NCBI RefSeq assembly: GCF_014235765.1
Contig: NZ_JACMYH010000003.1
Span: 418,494 to 482,493, forward strand
From: Pseudomonas baltica
Lineage (GTDB): Bacteria; Pseudomonadota; Gammaproteobacteria; Pseudomonadales; Pseudomonadaceae
DNA length: 64,000 bases
Direction of reading: 5' to 3'
The translations under genes and the position numbers were made by a program. Positions 9,484 through 18,778 of the stretch are shown here, one piece after another. The first letter of the stretch is position 1. The number at the start of each line of letters is the position of its first letter. The notes under the pieces are model-generated. The model saw nothing but the letters and a program-made list of their open reading frames with translations. It ran no database searches and was not told the DNA's origin.

Positions 9484-11484
9484 TCATCGCGTTCGCAGGG
9501 GTGCGTAGAGGTGTATCAAAAGCGCTGTGAAAGAGGGTTCGAGCACACGGTTGCCGTGGCCGCTCAGGTGGTCGGCATCGGCGAAGAGTGGTGTTTCGTT
9601 CGAGTCGTAGGCCGAGCAGGTGTTGCCCGGGCAAAGGATCGGCAACGGATCCCAGACGTTCAGCGCCGGGTATTCGCGGGTCAGTATCGTCAGCAGATGC
9701 ATCTGCGGCGCACGTAGCTGCACTATCCGGTCGTGTTCCACGCTCAGTCCGGGCGTGCAGATCGGATTCATTCGGTTGAATGGATCCGAGCAACGGTTCG
9801 CCGGGGCCTTGAAGACCGGCGACGGTGCGTCGATCAGTACGGTCAAGCCCGCCGCCTGCAGCGGTTCGAGCACGGCGTCGGCGGCCTGGCGGGCCGCTTG
9901 GGCGTGTTGCACAGTGCGCTCGCCGCGTGCTTGTTCGAAGATTGAGTCCTCGCCCTGCTGCCAATCGCGGCCCGCCAGCTCCGGCATGCGCAGGGACGCC
10001 AGGAACACCACATCGCCCGGCTTGGCGCGTGCCTGAATATCGGCCAACGCACTGCTCTGCCAAGTCGCGCAGGCGGACGGATCGGCATCCAGCAGGCTGA
10101 CCACCGCGCAGCCGCCGCGTTCGTATTCCACCACGTCGATGCCCAGTCGCAGCGAGACGATGTTGAGCATCGTGCGGTAGGCGGCGGTGTGTGAGTCGCC
10201 CAGCACGAAAAGCTGGCGCCCTTGCAGGCCCGGCTGGTCGATCTTTTCGATCGGCTCCCGAGGGTAGTGTCTGTAGGCATGCCAGGTGTAGCTATCGGCC
10301 ACGGTACTCAGCGATAAACGCTCGGTGGAGTGGATTGTCCACGCCGCAATTCCGGCGCACAGCCCCATGGCAGTCAGCCCACCGCACATCGACAGCCCCG
10401 CACGGCGATGCCACCGCGTGCCGCCACGGCGCACTGGCATTTCAACCCAGTGGTAGGACGCCGCTGCCAGGCCGAACACCAGCAACGGGTAGGCCAGCTG
10501 GATCCACAATGCTTCCAGGCCAATGGTCCAGCGCAGGAATACCGCCACGGGCCAGTGCCACAGGTACAGCGAATATGACAGGCGCCCCACGTACGTCAGG
10601 GCTGGCCATTGCAAGACCGTCAGCAACGGGCCAGCGGGTCGATCGCTGCCGAGCACCACGGCGGCGATCAGCAACACCGTGCCCAGCACCGGGACCAGCG
10701 CCCATGGGTACGGGAAGCGTGCAGCCGGCGTCAGGATGAAGCCTGCCGCCAGCAACGCCAGCCCGGCCACCAGCATCGCCTGTCTATGCCACGGTTGCAG
10801 GCGAGTCAGGCGGCCTTGGCCAATGGCCTGGAACAGCAATGCACCAGCGGCCAGTTCCCAGAAACGGCTGGGCAGCAGATAGAACGCCGACAAGGGTGCG
10901 GCGTGGGTCTGCACCGCGCACCAGGCCAGCGAGGCAAGGGTCAAGGCAGGCAGCAGGCAGCGCGCGATCACGCTGTTTTCGCGGTAGCGCAGCCAGAGCA
11001 GGATGACCGTGGGCAATAGCAGATAGAACTGTTCTTCCACGCCCAGCGACCAGGTGTGCAGGTACGGGTTGAACTCAGCTTTCGGTGAGAAATAGGTGTC
11101 GGTCTGCCAGGCCAGAACCAGGTTGCTCAGCCCCACGAATGCGGCCAGGCCGGTGTCTTCGTTCTGGCTGCTGAGCCATACCGGGGGAATGATCAACGCC
11201 GACATCAGGACACTGGCGGTGAGCACAAGCAATAACGCCGGAAGAATGCGCAGCAGGCGTCGTTGGTAGAACTCCAGCAGGAAGGCGCGCAGCGGCAGGC
11301 CACTCGTTTGCGCCAGGGAGCGGCTGATCACGTAGCCGGAAATGACGAAGAACATGTCTACGCCGGTGAAGCCTCCTGGCAGAAAGCGCAGGAAATCGAC
11401 ATGGAAAACGATGACTGCAAGTACCGCGATCGCGCGCAGGCCATCGATGCCCGCAACGTATGGCAAGCCGGGAGTGGAGGACAT
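9484..11484 (-). CDS. OafA/YrhL-type acyltransferase with C-terminal SGNH domain
   Basis: The 666-aa membrane acyltransferase resembles enzymes that O-acetylate surface polysaccharides or LPS. Residues 1-370 form the acyltransferase-3 region with about ten membrane helices, opening YVAGIDGLRAIAVLAVIVFHV, of which the key part is GIDGLRAIAVLAVI with the catalytic His in FHVDF. The periplasmic C-terminal half is an SGNH hydrolase-like domain, with LGDSHTAAY as block I and DADHLSGHG as the Asp-His block. Both putative active centres look intact. It is transcribed in the same direction as the RHS gene 138 bp downstream, and both interrupt the dgc-gbc neighbourhood, suggesting shared acquisition. 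The substrate cannot be told from sequence. Confidence 0.85.
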   Translation of the reverse strand: MSSTPGLPYVAGIDGLRAIAVLAVIVFHVDFLRFLPGGFTGVDMFFVISGYVISRSLAQTSGLPLRAFLLEFYQRRLLRILPALLLVLTASVLMSALIIPPVWLSSQNEDTGLAAFVGLSNLVLAWQTDTYFSPKAEFNPYLHTWSLGVEEQFYLLLPTVILLWLRYRENSVIARCLLPALTLASLAWCAVQTHAAPLSAFYLLPSRFWELAAGALLFQAIGQGRLTRLQPWHRQAMLVAGLALLAAGFILTPAARFPYPWALVPVLGTVLLIAAVVLGSDRPAGPLLTVLQWPALTYVGRLSYSLYLWHWPVAVFLRWTIGLEALWIQLAYPLLVFGLAAASYHWVEMPVRRGGTRWHRRAGLSMCGGLTAMGLCAGIAAWTIHSTERLSLSTVADSYTWHAYRHYPREPIEKIDQPGLQGRQLFVLGDSHTAAYRTMLNIVSLRLGIDVVEYERGGCAVVSLLDADPSACATWQSSALADIQARAKPGDVVFLASLRMPELAGRDWQQGEDSIFEQARGERTVQHAQAARQAADAVLEPLQAAGLTVLIDAPSPVFKAPANRCSDPFNRMNPICTPGLSVEHDRIVQLRAPQMHLLTILTREYPALNVWDPLPILCPGNTCSAYDSNETPLFADADHLSGHGNRVLEPSFTALLIHLYAPLRTR

Positions 11485-11681
11485 GGTGCCGCCCTTTTAT
11501 TGTTGGGCAGCGACCATAGGATGCCTGGGCAGGCAAACGCCAGATTGCATCTTTTCAGGATGTATCCCGAGCTGGGCGACTGGTGCTCACAGCTCCGCAG
11601 AAGCGGTCCGCGGCTGCGAAACGCGCGCCGCGCACTGTCAGGTTTACCGCACCAAGCCTTCGCCGCCGACGAGCTCGCCTG

Positions 11682-12977
11682 TTACTCGTGCACTGCCACG
11701 CCCTTGAGATACGCCGCAGGCTCCGCCCCCAGGTTGCTCAGCAGCCGCTCGCTGTACCAGTCGATGAAGTTCACCACGCCGAATTCGTAGGTCTTCGAGT
11801 ACGGCCCCGGCTGGTAGGCGGTGGAGTTGATGCCGCGCTGGTTTTCCTCGGCCAGGCGGCGGTCCTGGTCGTTGGTCGCGTCCCACACCTGGCGCATCCG
11901 CGCGACGTCGTAGTCCACGCCTTCCACGGCGTCCTTGTGCACCAGCCACTTGGTGGTGACCACCGTTTCCTGCGCGCTGATCGGCCACACCGTGAACACG
12001 ATGATGTGGTCACCCATGCAGTGGTTCCAGGAATGCGGCAGGTGCAGGATGCGCATCGAACCCAGGTCCGGATTCTTGATGCGCCCCATCAGTTTCTTGC
12101 AGCCGACCTGGCCGTCCAGCGTCATCGACAGCGTGCCCTTGAGCAGCGGCATGCGCACGATGCGGTTGCGCAGGCCGTGGCTGGCGTGGGCGTAGGGGAT
12201 CTTCTCGGCATCCCAGGCGGCAGCCGAGGCGGCCACATGGTCCTTGAAGGCCTGGTCGGCGCGGGGGTCGGTGACGTCGTCCCATTCCAGCAGGGTCTTG
12301 AGCAATTCGGGGTGGGCGCCGCCGCAGTGGTAGCACTCGCGGTTGTTCTCCAGCACCAGTTTCCAGTTGGCCTTTTCCAGCAGATCGGTCTGCACCGCGA
12401 CCTTGGTGTTTTCCATGTCGTACGGTTCCATGTAATGGTTCAGCGTACTGAGGAAATTGTCGATCGCAGGCGGGTTCTCCGCCAGGCTGATGAAAATGTA
12501 GCCGCCTGACGTTTTCACATGCACGAGCTTGAGGCCGTACTGCTTCATGTCGAAGTCGGCGCCCATCTCGGTGCCGGCGAACAGCAGGCGGCCATCCAGC
12601 TCGTAGGTCCATTGGTGGTAATGGCAGACCAGCTTGGCCACCTTGCCTTTTTCCTTGGTGCACAGTCGCGAACCGCGATGGCGGCAGACGTTGTGAAAGG
12701 CATGCACCACTCCTTCGGCCCCGCGCACCACGAGGATCGGATTGCTGCCGATCTGCAGGGTGAGGTAGTTGCCCTTGGCCGGGATCTCGCATGTCATGCC
12801 GGCGATCAGCCATTCCTTGTTGAAGATCTCCTGCATGTCGATCTGGAACAGGCGTTCGTCGTTGTAGAACGGCTGCGGCAGCGAGAAGGTACGCTCGCGT
12901 TCCTGCAGCATCTGGGCGGTTGCCTTGCGTGCGGGTTCCAGCGGATCGCCCAGACTCAGGGTAGTGGTGGCATCCAT
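11682..12977 (-). CDS. gbcA: Glycine betaine demethylase oxygenase subunit GbcA
   Basis: GbcA is the Rieske non-heme iron oxygenase that, with reductase GbcB, demethylates glycine betaine to dimethylglycine and formaldehyde. The Rieske site is CRHRGSRLC then CHYHQWTY (C-x-H...C-x2-H). The mononuclear iron site is in NNRECYHCGGAHPE. The start chosen is the ATG of MDATTTLSLGDPLEP, which has AGGA eight bases upstream; earlier in-frame ATGs lack spacing for a ribosome site. It gives 431 aa, typical for the family. The gene is divergent from gbcB, so the 286-bp gap should hold both promoters and the GbdR control region. Confidence 0.92.
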   Translation of the reverse strand: MDATTTLSLGDPLEPARKATAQMLQERERTFSLPQPFYNDERLFQIDMQEIFNKEWLIAGMTCEIPAKGNYLTLQIGSNPILVVRGAEGVVHAFHNVCRHRGSRLCTKEKGKVAKLVCHYHQWTYELDGRLLFAGTEMGADFDMKQYGLKLVHVKTSGGYIFISLAENPPAIDNFLSTLNHYMEPYDMENTKVAVQTDLLEKANWKLVLENNRECYHCGGAHPELLKTLLEWDDVTDPRADQAFKDHVAASAAAWDAEKIPYAHASHGLRNRIVRMPLLKGTLSMTLDGQVGCKKLMGRIKNPDLGSMRILHLPHSWNHCMGDHIIVFTVWPISAQETVVTTKWLVHKDAVEGVDYDVARMRQVWDATNDQDRRLAEENQRGINSTAYQPGPYSKTYEFGVVNFIDWYSERLLSNLGAEPAAYLKGVAVHE

Positions 12978-13263
12978 CGTGTTCATCCTCATGGCCAGGC
13001 AGTGTGGCCGCGAAAAAAGTGGCTGTTACGGTTGTCGACGCAAGGCGGCTGAAACTGCGTTCAGATGCGGTGGAGTGTGCGACTCGGCGCGCCATGAACC
13101 TTATCCATGGGCGACATGGCCAAATCCATTCCCGACGCTGCAGGCTAGGCGGCATGGGGCTGGTCGCCATGAGCATGTGGATGTCGCGGATGGGAATGTG
13201 GCGGTAGCGGTGCACCCGCAGAATCGCTGCACGCACAGTCGGCAGTCGACCTTGGAGACCAGC
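12978..13263. promoter_or_regulatory. Divergent gbcA/gbcB control region
   Basis: This 286-bp gap separates the two divergently transcribed subunit genes of the betaine demethylase. Both are known GbdR (AraC-family) targets in P. aeruginosa, so activator sites are expected here. The segment around 13105-13210 is rich in ATG/CAT-containing half repeats (GGCATGGGGC, GTCGCCATGAGCATGTGGATG), but I cannot assign a GbdR consensus or -10/-35 boxes with confidence. Confidence 0.5.
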
Positions 13264-14364
13264 ATGTCCAACCCCTTCCTGATGCCCGTCAATACCCAGA
13301 CCTGGGCCAATGGGCGCCACATCGTTCGTTGCGTCAAGGTGATCCAGGAAACCTGGGACGTGCGCACCTTCTGCTTCATGGCCGACCAGCCCATTCTGTT
13401 CTTCTTCAAGCCGGGCCAGTTCGTGACTTTGGAGCTGGAAATCGAAGGTCAGCCGGTGATGCGCTCATACACCATCTCCAGCGCGCCGTCGGTGCCGTAC
13501 AGCTTTTCCATCACCATCAAGCGGGTGCCGGGCGGGCGCGTTTCGAACTGGTTGCACGACACCCTCCACGAAGGCCAGGAGCTGGCGGTGCACGGGCCGG
13601 TCGGGCTGTTCAATGCCATCGACTTTCCGGCACCGAAGATTCTCTATCTCAGCGGCGGGGTCGGTATCACGCCGGTGATGTCGATGGCGCGCTGGTTCTA
13701 CGACACCAACGCCAACGTCGACATGGTTTTCGTGCACAGTGCGCGTTCGCCCAAGGACATCATCTACCACCGCGAACTGGAGCACATGGCCTCGCGGGTC
13801 GACAACTTCAGCCTGCACATCATCTGCGAGAAGCATGGGCTGGGTGAGCCGTGGTCGGGCTACCGTGGCTACCTGAACCACAAGCTGCTGGAATTGATCG
13901 CGCCCGACTTCATGGAGCGCGAGGTGTATTGCTGCGGGCCGACCCCGTACATGACTGCGGTCAAGCGCCTGCTGGAAGCCGCCGGCTTCGACATGACCCG
14001 TTACCACGAGGAATCGTTCGGCGCCACGCCGCCCGAGGCGCGCGCCGACGCCGTGGAACAGGCCGAGCAGGCGGCCGATGCGCCGGAAGTGGACGTCTCG
14101 GAACTGCACCTGGTGGAGTTCACCGCCAGCGGCAAGAGCATCCGCGTGGCGCCGGGCGAAACCGTGCATGCAGCGGCTTCCAAGCTGGGAATGATGATTC
14201 CCAAGGCCTGCGGCATGGGCATCTGTGGCACCTGCAAGGTGCTCAAGCTGGGAGGCGAGGTGGAGATGGAGCACAACGGCGGCATCACCGAGGATGACGA
14301 AGCCGAGGGCTACATCCTGTCCTGCTGCAGCGTGCCGAAGGGAGATGTGCGCATCGAGTTCTGA
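13264..14364 (+). CDS. gbcB: Glycine betaine demethylase reductase subunit GbcB
   Basis: GbcB (366 aa) passes electrons from NAD(P)H through a flavin and a plant-type [2Fe-2S] centre to the Rieske oxygenase GbcA. The flavin-binding block is RSYTISSAP (about residue 63), and the nucleotide-binding region includes YLSGGVGITPVMSM and YCCGPTPYM. The C-terminal ferredoxin motif is ACGMGICGTCK with the distal Cys in ILSCCS. The ATG of MSNPFLMPVNTQTW, preceded by GGAGACCAGC, is the start; in-frame codons upstream lie in the control region. A long REP array follows its stop. Confidence 0.9.
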   Translation: MSNPFLMPVNTQTWANGRHIVRCVKVIQETWDVRTFCFMADQPILFFFKPGQFVTLELEIEGQPVMRSYTISSAPSVPYSFSITIKRVPGGRVSNWLHDTLHEGQELAVHGPVGLFNAIDFPAPKILYLSGGVGITPVMSMARWFYDTNANVDMVFVHSARSPKDIIYHRELEHMASRVDNFSLHIICEKHGLGEPWSGYRGYLNHKLLELIAPDFMEREVYCCGPTPYMTAVKRLLEAAGFDMTRYHEESFGATPPEARADAVEQAEQAADAPEVDVSELHLVEFTASGKSIRVAPGETVHAAASKLGMMIPKACGMGICGTCKVLKLGGEVEMEHNGGITEDDEAEGYILSCCSVPKGDVRIEF

Positions 14365-14379
14365 TGTGCGATTGCGGTG

Positions 14380-14870
14380 TCAGTCGTGGTTTCGGACGAC
14401 TGCATCGAGGCCAGACGCGGCTTGCGCCGCTGCTACAGGGGGGCGCGGTGTTTCTGAACGACTGCGTCGAAGCCGGACGCGGCTTGCGCCGCTGCTACGA
14501 GGTATTGCGGTGCATCTGAACGACTGCGTCGAGGCCGGACGCGGCTTGCGCCGCTGCTACAAGGTATTGCGGTGCATCTGAAAGACTGCATCGAAGCCGG
14601 ACGCGGCTTGCGCCGCTGCTACAGGGGGGCGCGGTGTTTCTGAACGACTGCGTCGCGGCCGGACGCGGCTTGCGCCGCTGCTACAGGGGGGCGCGGTGTT
14701 TCTGAACGACTGCGTCGCGGCCGGACGCGGCTTGCGCCGCTGCTACAAGGCATTGCGGTGCATCTGAACGCCTGCGTCGAAGCCGGACGCGGCTTGCGCC
14801 GCTGCTACTGGGGAACGCGGTGTTTCTGTAGCAGCGGCGCGAGCCGCGTCGGCGGTGCGCGCGGTGTCTA
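14380..14870. repeat. Tandem REP array, seven copies at an exact 62-bp period plus one inverted copy
   Basis: The core GCGGCTTGCGCCGCTGCTAC (preceded by GAC) starts at 14414, 14476, 14538, 14600, 14662, 14724 and 14786, always 62 bp apart. An inverted copy closes the array at 14828-14850. Each core folds as GCGGC-TTGC-GCCGC. The 39-bp linkers come in two alternating forms, one with GGGGGCGCGGTGTTTCTG and one with GGTATTGCGGTGCATCTG. The array fills the gap between the convergent 3' ends of gbcB and the chemoreceptor gene. It may serve as a bidirectional transcript end, which is an inference. Confidence 0.9.
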
Positions 14871-14898
14871 TGAGTGAACGCGTGAAGGCGCCCGGTGC

Positions 14899-16524
14899 TT
14901 ACACCTTGAAGCGTGCCACCAGCCCGTTCAGATCCACTGCCAGGCGCGCCAGTTCGCCGCTGGCTGCCGTGGTCTGCGCCGAACCTGCAGCGGTCTGCAC
15001 CGACAGGTCGCGAATGTTCACCAGATTGCGGTCCACTTCGCGTGCCACCTGGGCCTGCTCTTCGGCGGCGCTGGCGATCACCAGGTTGCGTTCGTTGATC
15101 TGCACGATCGCGCCATTGATCGTCTCCAGCGCCATGCCGGCGCCTTTGGCTATGTTGAGGGTCGACTCGGCGCGCTCGGTGCTGTTGCGCATCGAGTCCA
15201 CGGCCTGCTCGGTGCCGCCCTGGATGCTGCCGATCATGCGTTCGATCTCGCTGGTCGACTGCTGGGTACGGTGCGCCAGCGCGCGGACCTCGTCGGCCAC
15301 CACGGCAAACCCGCGGCCTGCCTCGCCGGCACGTGCCGCCTCGATGGCAGCGTTGAGCGCCAGCAGGTTGGTCTGGTCGGCCAGGCCACGAATCACGTCC
15401 AGCACCTTGCCGATGTCACGCGACTCGGTTGCCAGGTTGCCAATCAGCTCGGCGGTGCTCTGCACGTCGCCGCTCATGCGTTCGATGGCGCTGACGGTTT
15501 CCATGACCAGGTCACGGCCATCGCTGGCCGACGTGGTCGCGTCCTTGGACGCCTCGGAGGTGCTCACGGCGTTGCGTGCCACTTCTTCGACCGCACTGGT
15601 CATCTCGTTGACCGCAGTGGCGGCCTGTTCGATCTCGTTGTTCTGCTGAGTCAGGCCGCGAGCACCTTCGTCGGTGACGCTGTTGAGTTCCTCGGCAGCC
15701 GATGCCAATTGGGTCGCCGAACCGGAAATACGCTGCAGGGTATCGCGCAGCTTGCCCTGCATCTTCTGCATGGCCAGCAGCAACCGCGCGGCTTCGTCGC
15801 GCCCCTCGGCATGGATCGGCCGGGTCAGGTTGCCTTCGGCAATTGCCTCGGCCGCCACCAGTGCCTGGTCGATCGGCCTGACGATGCTGCGGGTCAACAG
15901 CCAGGCAAACAGGAACGTCAGCAGGGTCGCCACGATCAGCATGCCCACCACCCAGGTGAACGCCGAGCGGTATTCATCCTCGGCTTGCTGATTGATCTCG
16001 CGGGTTTGCACATTGTTGATCTTGACCAGTTTCTCGAGCACGGCATTGACCTGCTCGGAATTGCTCAGCATGTCGCTGTTGAGCATGGTCCGCAGCTCTT
16101 CCACCTGGCCGTTGGCCGAAAAGCTCTTCATGCGAGCTTCGAGCTGGCGATACTGGCCCAGCAAACGCTTGTAGTCATCGTAGGCCGCCTGCTCTTCGTC
16201 ATTGGAGATCATTTTCTCGTAACGGGCCTGGGCCTGGTTGATCTGCTCGTTGCGCTGGTCGAACAGCTGCACGGTTTTCTGCTGGATGTCGGCTTCGCGA
16301 TTGAGTAACAAGCGGTACGACAGCACACGCAGGCGCAGCGTCAGCTGGGTCAGCTCGTCCAGGCTGGTGATGCTGGGTACGGTGTTGTTCTCGATGTTCT
16401 GGCCGGCGGCGCGGATGTGGCTCATCTGGACCAGGGAAAACACCCCGAGCACGATCATCAGCACGCCGATGAGGGAGAAACCGAGCAGCGCGCGCGGGGC
16501 GATGTTCATGTTGCGTAAAGACAT
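14899..16524 (-). CDS. Methyl-accepting chemotaxis protein
   Basis: This is a 541-aa transmembrane chemoreceptor. The first membrane helix is residues about 12-31 ([20 protein letters not shown]) and the second about 189-209. Between them is a helical four-helix-bundle-type periplasmic ligand domain of about 155 residues. HAMP follows (to about 262), then a cytoplasmic coiled-coil signalling domain whose hairpin tip carries the conserved [20 protein letters not shown] stretch. The ligand cannot be read from sequence. A chemoreceptor gene also follows gbcB in P. putida as I recall, so a link to quaternary amines is possible but unproven. Confidence 0.9.
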   Translation of the reverse strand: MSLRNMNIAPRALLGFSLIGVLMIVLGVFSLVQMSHIRAAGQNIENNTVPSITSLDELTQLTLRLRVLSYRLLLNREADIQQKTVQLFDQRNEQINQAQARYEKMISNDEEQAAYDDYKRLLGQYRQLEARMKSFSANGQVEELRTMLNSDMLSNSEQVNAVLEKLVKINNVQTREINQQAEDEYRSAFTWVVGMLIVATLLTFLFAWLLTRSIVRPIDQALVAAEAIAEGNLTRPIHAEGRDEAARLLLAMQKMQGKLRDTLQRISGSATQLASAAEELNSVTDEGARGLTQQNNEIEQAATAVNEMTSAVEEVARNAVSTSEASKDATTSASDGRDLVMETVSAIERMSGDVQSTAELIGNLATESRDIGKVLDVIRGLADQTNLLALNAAIEAARAGEAGRGFAVVADEVRALAHRTQQSTSEIERMIGSIQGGTEQAVDSMRNSTERAESTLNIAKGAGMALETINGAIVQINERNLVIASAAEEQAQVAREVDRNLVNIRDLSVQTAAGSAQTTAASGELARLAVDLNGLVARFKV

Positions 16525-16781
16525 GTGAGGTTACCGAAAGGTAGGGCGCGTCCGTGCGACACAAGAAAGGGCTGCACGGCTTATCGGTCGAATGTAAAAA
16601 GTCTGAAGGGGACAAATTGCCGCAGGCGATGCGCGTCATCGCGAACGCTCAAGCGATGAAGACCGATGAACGGGACGAACCGAACAGCGATTTGGGGGTC
16701 CATCGGGGTCCTATCAAAGCTGGCCCGGGCGAGGTTTTTTCTTTATCGTTCGCGCCCCTGACAAAGTGTTGGAAATAGCAA

Positions 16782-17006
16782 ATGTTGGAAGCATCCCTGA
16801 ATCAATTGGAAAGCCTGGTAAACGACCTGGTCAAGCACAACCGGGAACTGGCCGAACGCAATGCCCAGCTGGCCGGCGAGCTGGCCCAGGCCAAGGATGA
16901 CAACGACACGCTGCAGCTCAGTCTGCTGGAACAGGAAGAGCAGCAGGGCGCGACCACCGCGCGTATTCAAGCACTGGTCGAGCGTGCTACCGCGGCGGCG
17001 GTATGA
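16782..17006 (+). CDS. TIGR02449-like small coiled-coil protein
   Basis: The 74-aa protein is almost entirely one Leu/Glu/Gln-rich amphipathic helix (LNQLESLVNDLVKHNRELAE, then AQLAGELAQAKDDNDTLQLS). It resembles the TIGR02449 family that precedes zapA in gammaproteobacteria. The stop overlaps the next start (ATGA). The sequence is clearly diverged from the canonical family member encoded beside zapA and 6S RNA elsewhere in Pseudomonas, so it is probably a paralogue. Function is unknown beyond a presumed role with the neighbouring ZapA-like protein. Confidence 0.75.
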   Translation: MLEASLNQLESLVNDLVKHNRELAERNAQLAGELAQAKDDNDTLQLSLLEQEEQQGATTARIQALVERATAAAV

Positions 17007-17296
17007 ACCTTGACGACGGGGTCGAGGTCTTCTCGATCCTGGGCAACGAATATTCAGTGAAAGCGCCGCCCGGCGAACAGCAGGCGCTGCGTCAGGCGTT
17101 CGGCATGCTCGAGCGCACGCTGGCGCAGACCAAGCGCAGCCATCCGACATTGATCGGCGACCGCCTGCTGGTGCTGGCCGCGCTGAATCTATGCCAGCGC
17201 CAGGTCGAGCTGAGCCAGGGCCACGCCCATGCCATGGACCAGTGCAAAAGCAGGATCGACGCCCTGGTGAGTCGCTGCAGCGATACGCAGGACTGA
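17003..17296 (+). CDS. zapA: Divergent ZapA-like cell division protein
   Basis: The 97-aa protein has the ZapA layout: a short beta N-terminal part ([20 protein letters not shown]) and a long C-terminal helix with the family pattern [13 protein letters not shown]. ZapA stabilises FtsZ protofilaments at midcell. It overlaps the preceding coiled-coil gene by four bases, so the two are translationally coupled. Canonical Pseudomonas zapA is followed by ssrS (6S RNA) and a 5-formyl-THF cycloligase gene; here hemE follows instead and no 6S RNA fits in the 112-bp gap. It is therefore likely a second copy or a relocated one. Confidence 0.7.
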   Translation: MNLDDGVEVFSILGNEYSVKAPPGEQQALRQAFGMLERTLAQTKRSHPTLIGDRLLVLAALNLCQRQVELSQGHAHAMDQCKSRIDALVSRCSDTQD

Positions 17297-17408
17297 TTCA
17301 GCCAGGCGGCCGGGTGGTGCTGCTGCGCAGACCACCGTCCAGCCCTCGCCGGTGGCTTGTTGTTCTTTGCTCTGCGAAAATCCTCATACTTTTCTGCCGG
17401 ATGTTGAC

Positions 17409-18473
17409 ATGACTCCCCTCAAGAACGACCGCTTCCTGCGTGCCCTGCTCAAGCAGCCCGTTGACGTCACCCCGGTGTGGATGATGCGCCAGGCCGGACG
17501 CTACCTGCCCGAGTACCGCGCCAGCCGCGCCAAGGCCGGTGACTTCATGAGCCTGTGCAAGAACCCGTCGTTCGCCTGCGAAGTCACCATGCAGCCGTTG
17601 GAACGCTACCCGCTGGATGCGGCCATCCTGTTCTCCGACATCCTCACCATTCCCGATGCCATGGGCCAGGGCCTGTACTTCGAAACCGGCGAAGGCCCGC
17701 GCTTCAAGAAGGTCGTCAGTACCCTGGCCGACATCGAAGCGCTGCCGATCCCCGATGCGCATCAGGATCTGGGCTACGTCATGGACGCGGTCAGCACCAT
17801 CCGCCGCGAACTCAACGGCCGGGTGCCGCTGATCGGCTTTTCCGGCAGCCCCTGGACGCTGGCCACCTATATGGTCGAAGGCGGTTCGTCGAAGGATTTT
17901 CGCAAGACCAAAGCCATGCTCTACGACCAGCCCCAGGCCATGCACCTGCTGCTGGACAAGCTGGCGCAGTCGGTCACCAGCTACCTTAATGGCCAGATCA
18001 TGGCCGGGGCCCAGGCGGTGCAGATCTTCGATACCTGGGGCGGCAACCTGTCGGCCGCGGCGTATCAGGAATTCTCCCTGGCCTACATGCGCAAGATCGT
18101 CAGCGGCCTGATCCGCGAACACGAAGGGCGCAAGGTGCCGGTGATCCTGTTCACCAAGAACGGCGGCCTGTGGCTGGAAAGCATCGCCGACGCCGGCGCC
18201 GACGCGCTGGGCCTGGACTGGACCTGCGACATCGGCGAAGCCCGTCGCCGCGTTGGCCACAAGGTCGCCCTGCAGGGCAACATGGACCCTACCGTGCTGT
18301 ACGCCAAGCCCGAAGCGATTCGCACCGAAGTGGCGCGGATCCTCGCCAGCTACGGGCAGGGCACAGGCCATGTGTTCAACCTCGGCCACGGCATCACCCC
18401 GGAAGTCGATCCCGAGCATGCCGGCGCGTTCATCAACGCCGTGCATGAGTTTTCAGGGCAATATCACGGCTGA
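17409..18473 (+). CDS. hemE: Uroporphyrinogen decarboxylase HemE
   Basis: HemE removes four acetate carboxyls from uroporphyrinogen III to give coproporphyrinogen III in haem synthesis. At 354 aa it has the standard length. The signature substrate-binding segment [16 protein letters not shown] lies near the N-terminus, and [17 protein letters not shown] follows near residue 140. The ATG after GGATGTTGAC was chosen; in-frame codons further upstream have no family similarity. It converges on the MFS gene, with a repeat array between. Confidence 0.95.
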   Translation: MTPLKNDRFLRALLKQPVDVTPVWMMRQAGRYLPEYRASRAKAGDFMSLCKNPSFACEVTMQPLERYPLDAAILFSDILTIPDAMGQGLYFETGEGPRFKKVVSTLADIEALPIPDAHQDLGYVMDAVSTIRRELNGRVPLIGFSGSPWTLATYMVEGGSSKDFRKTKAMLYDQPQAMHLLLDKLAQSVTSYLNGQIMAGAQAVQIFDTWGGNLSAAAYQEFSLAYMRKIVSGLIREHEGRKVPVILFTKNGGLWLESIADAGADALGLDWTCDIGEARRRVGHKVALQGNMDPTVLYAKPEAIRTEVARILASYGQGTGHVFNLGHGITPEVDPEHAGAFINAVHEFSGQYHG

Positions 18474-18494
18474 CATCCTGCCGTGTTGAATCTT

Positions 18495-18763
18495 GACGCG
18501 GCTTGCACCGCTGCTACAGAAACACCCGCCCCTGTAGCAGCGGCGCAAGCCGCGTCGGCGGCGTACGCGGTACATCTGGACGCTCGCGTTGAAACCTGAC
18601 GCGGCTTGCACCGCTGCTACAGAAACACCCACCCCTGTAGCAGCGGCGCAAGCCGCGTCGGCGGCGTACGCGGTACATCTGGACGCTCGCGCTGAAACCT
18701 GACGCGGCTTGCACCGCTGCTACAGAAACACCTCACCCCTGTAGCAGCGGCGCAAGCCGCGTC
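18495..18763. repeat. Three tandem 103-bp units, each an inverted pair of REP cores
   Basis: Direct cores (GACGCGGCTTGCACCGCTGC) start at 18495, 18598 and 18701. Inverted cores (GTAGCAGCGGCGCAAGCCGC) start one base inside 18532, 18635 and 18739. Each pair is separated by 12 nt and can form a strong hairpin; successive units are almost identical, including the spacer with GCGTACGCGGTACATCTGGA. This is a BIME-like arrangement. It fills the space between the convergent ends of hemE and the MFS gene and would work as a structured 3' end in both directions. Confidence 0.9.
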
Positions 18764-18778
18764 GGCGGTGTATGCGGT

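Noticed and set aside
14380..14870. CRISPR array (regular 62-bp repeats)
   Set aside because: The linkers are themselves repeated in two forms instead of being unique spacers, the cores are REP-like palindromes, and no cas gene is near.
17297..17408. 6S RNA (ssrS) after the zapA-like gene
   Set aside because: Only 112 bp are available, shorter than 6S RNA, and the characteristic long-bubble stem is not seen.
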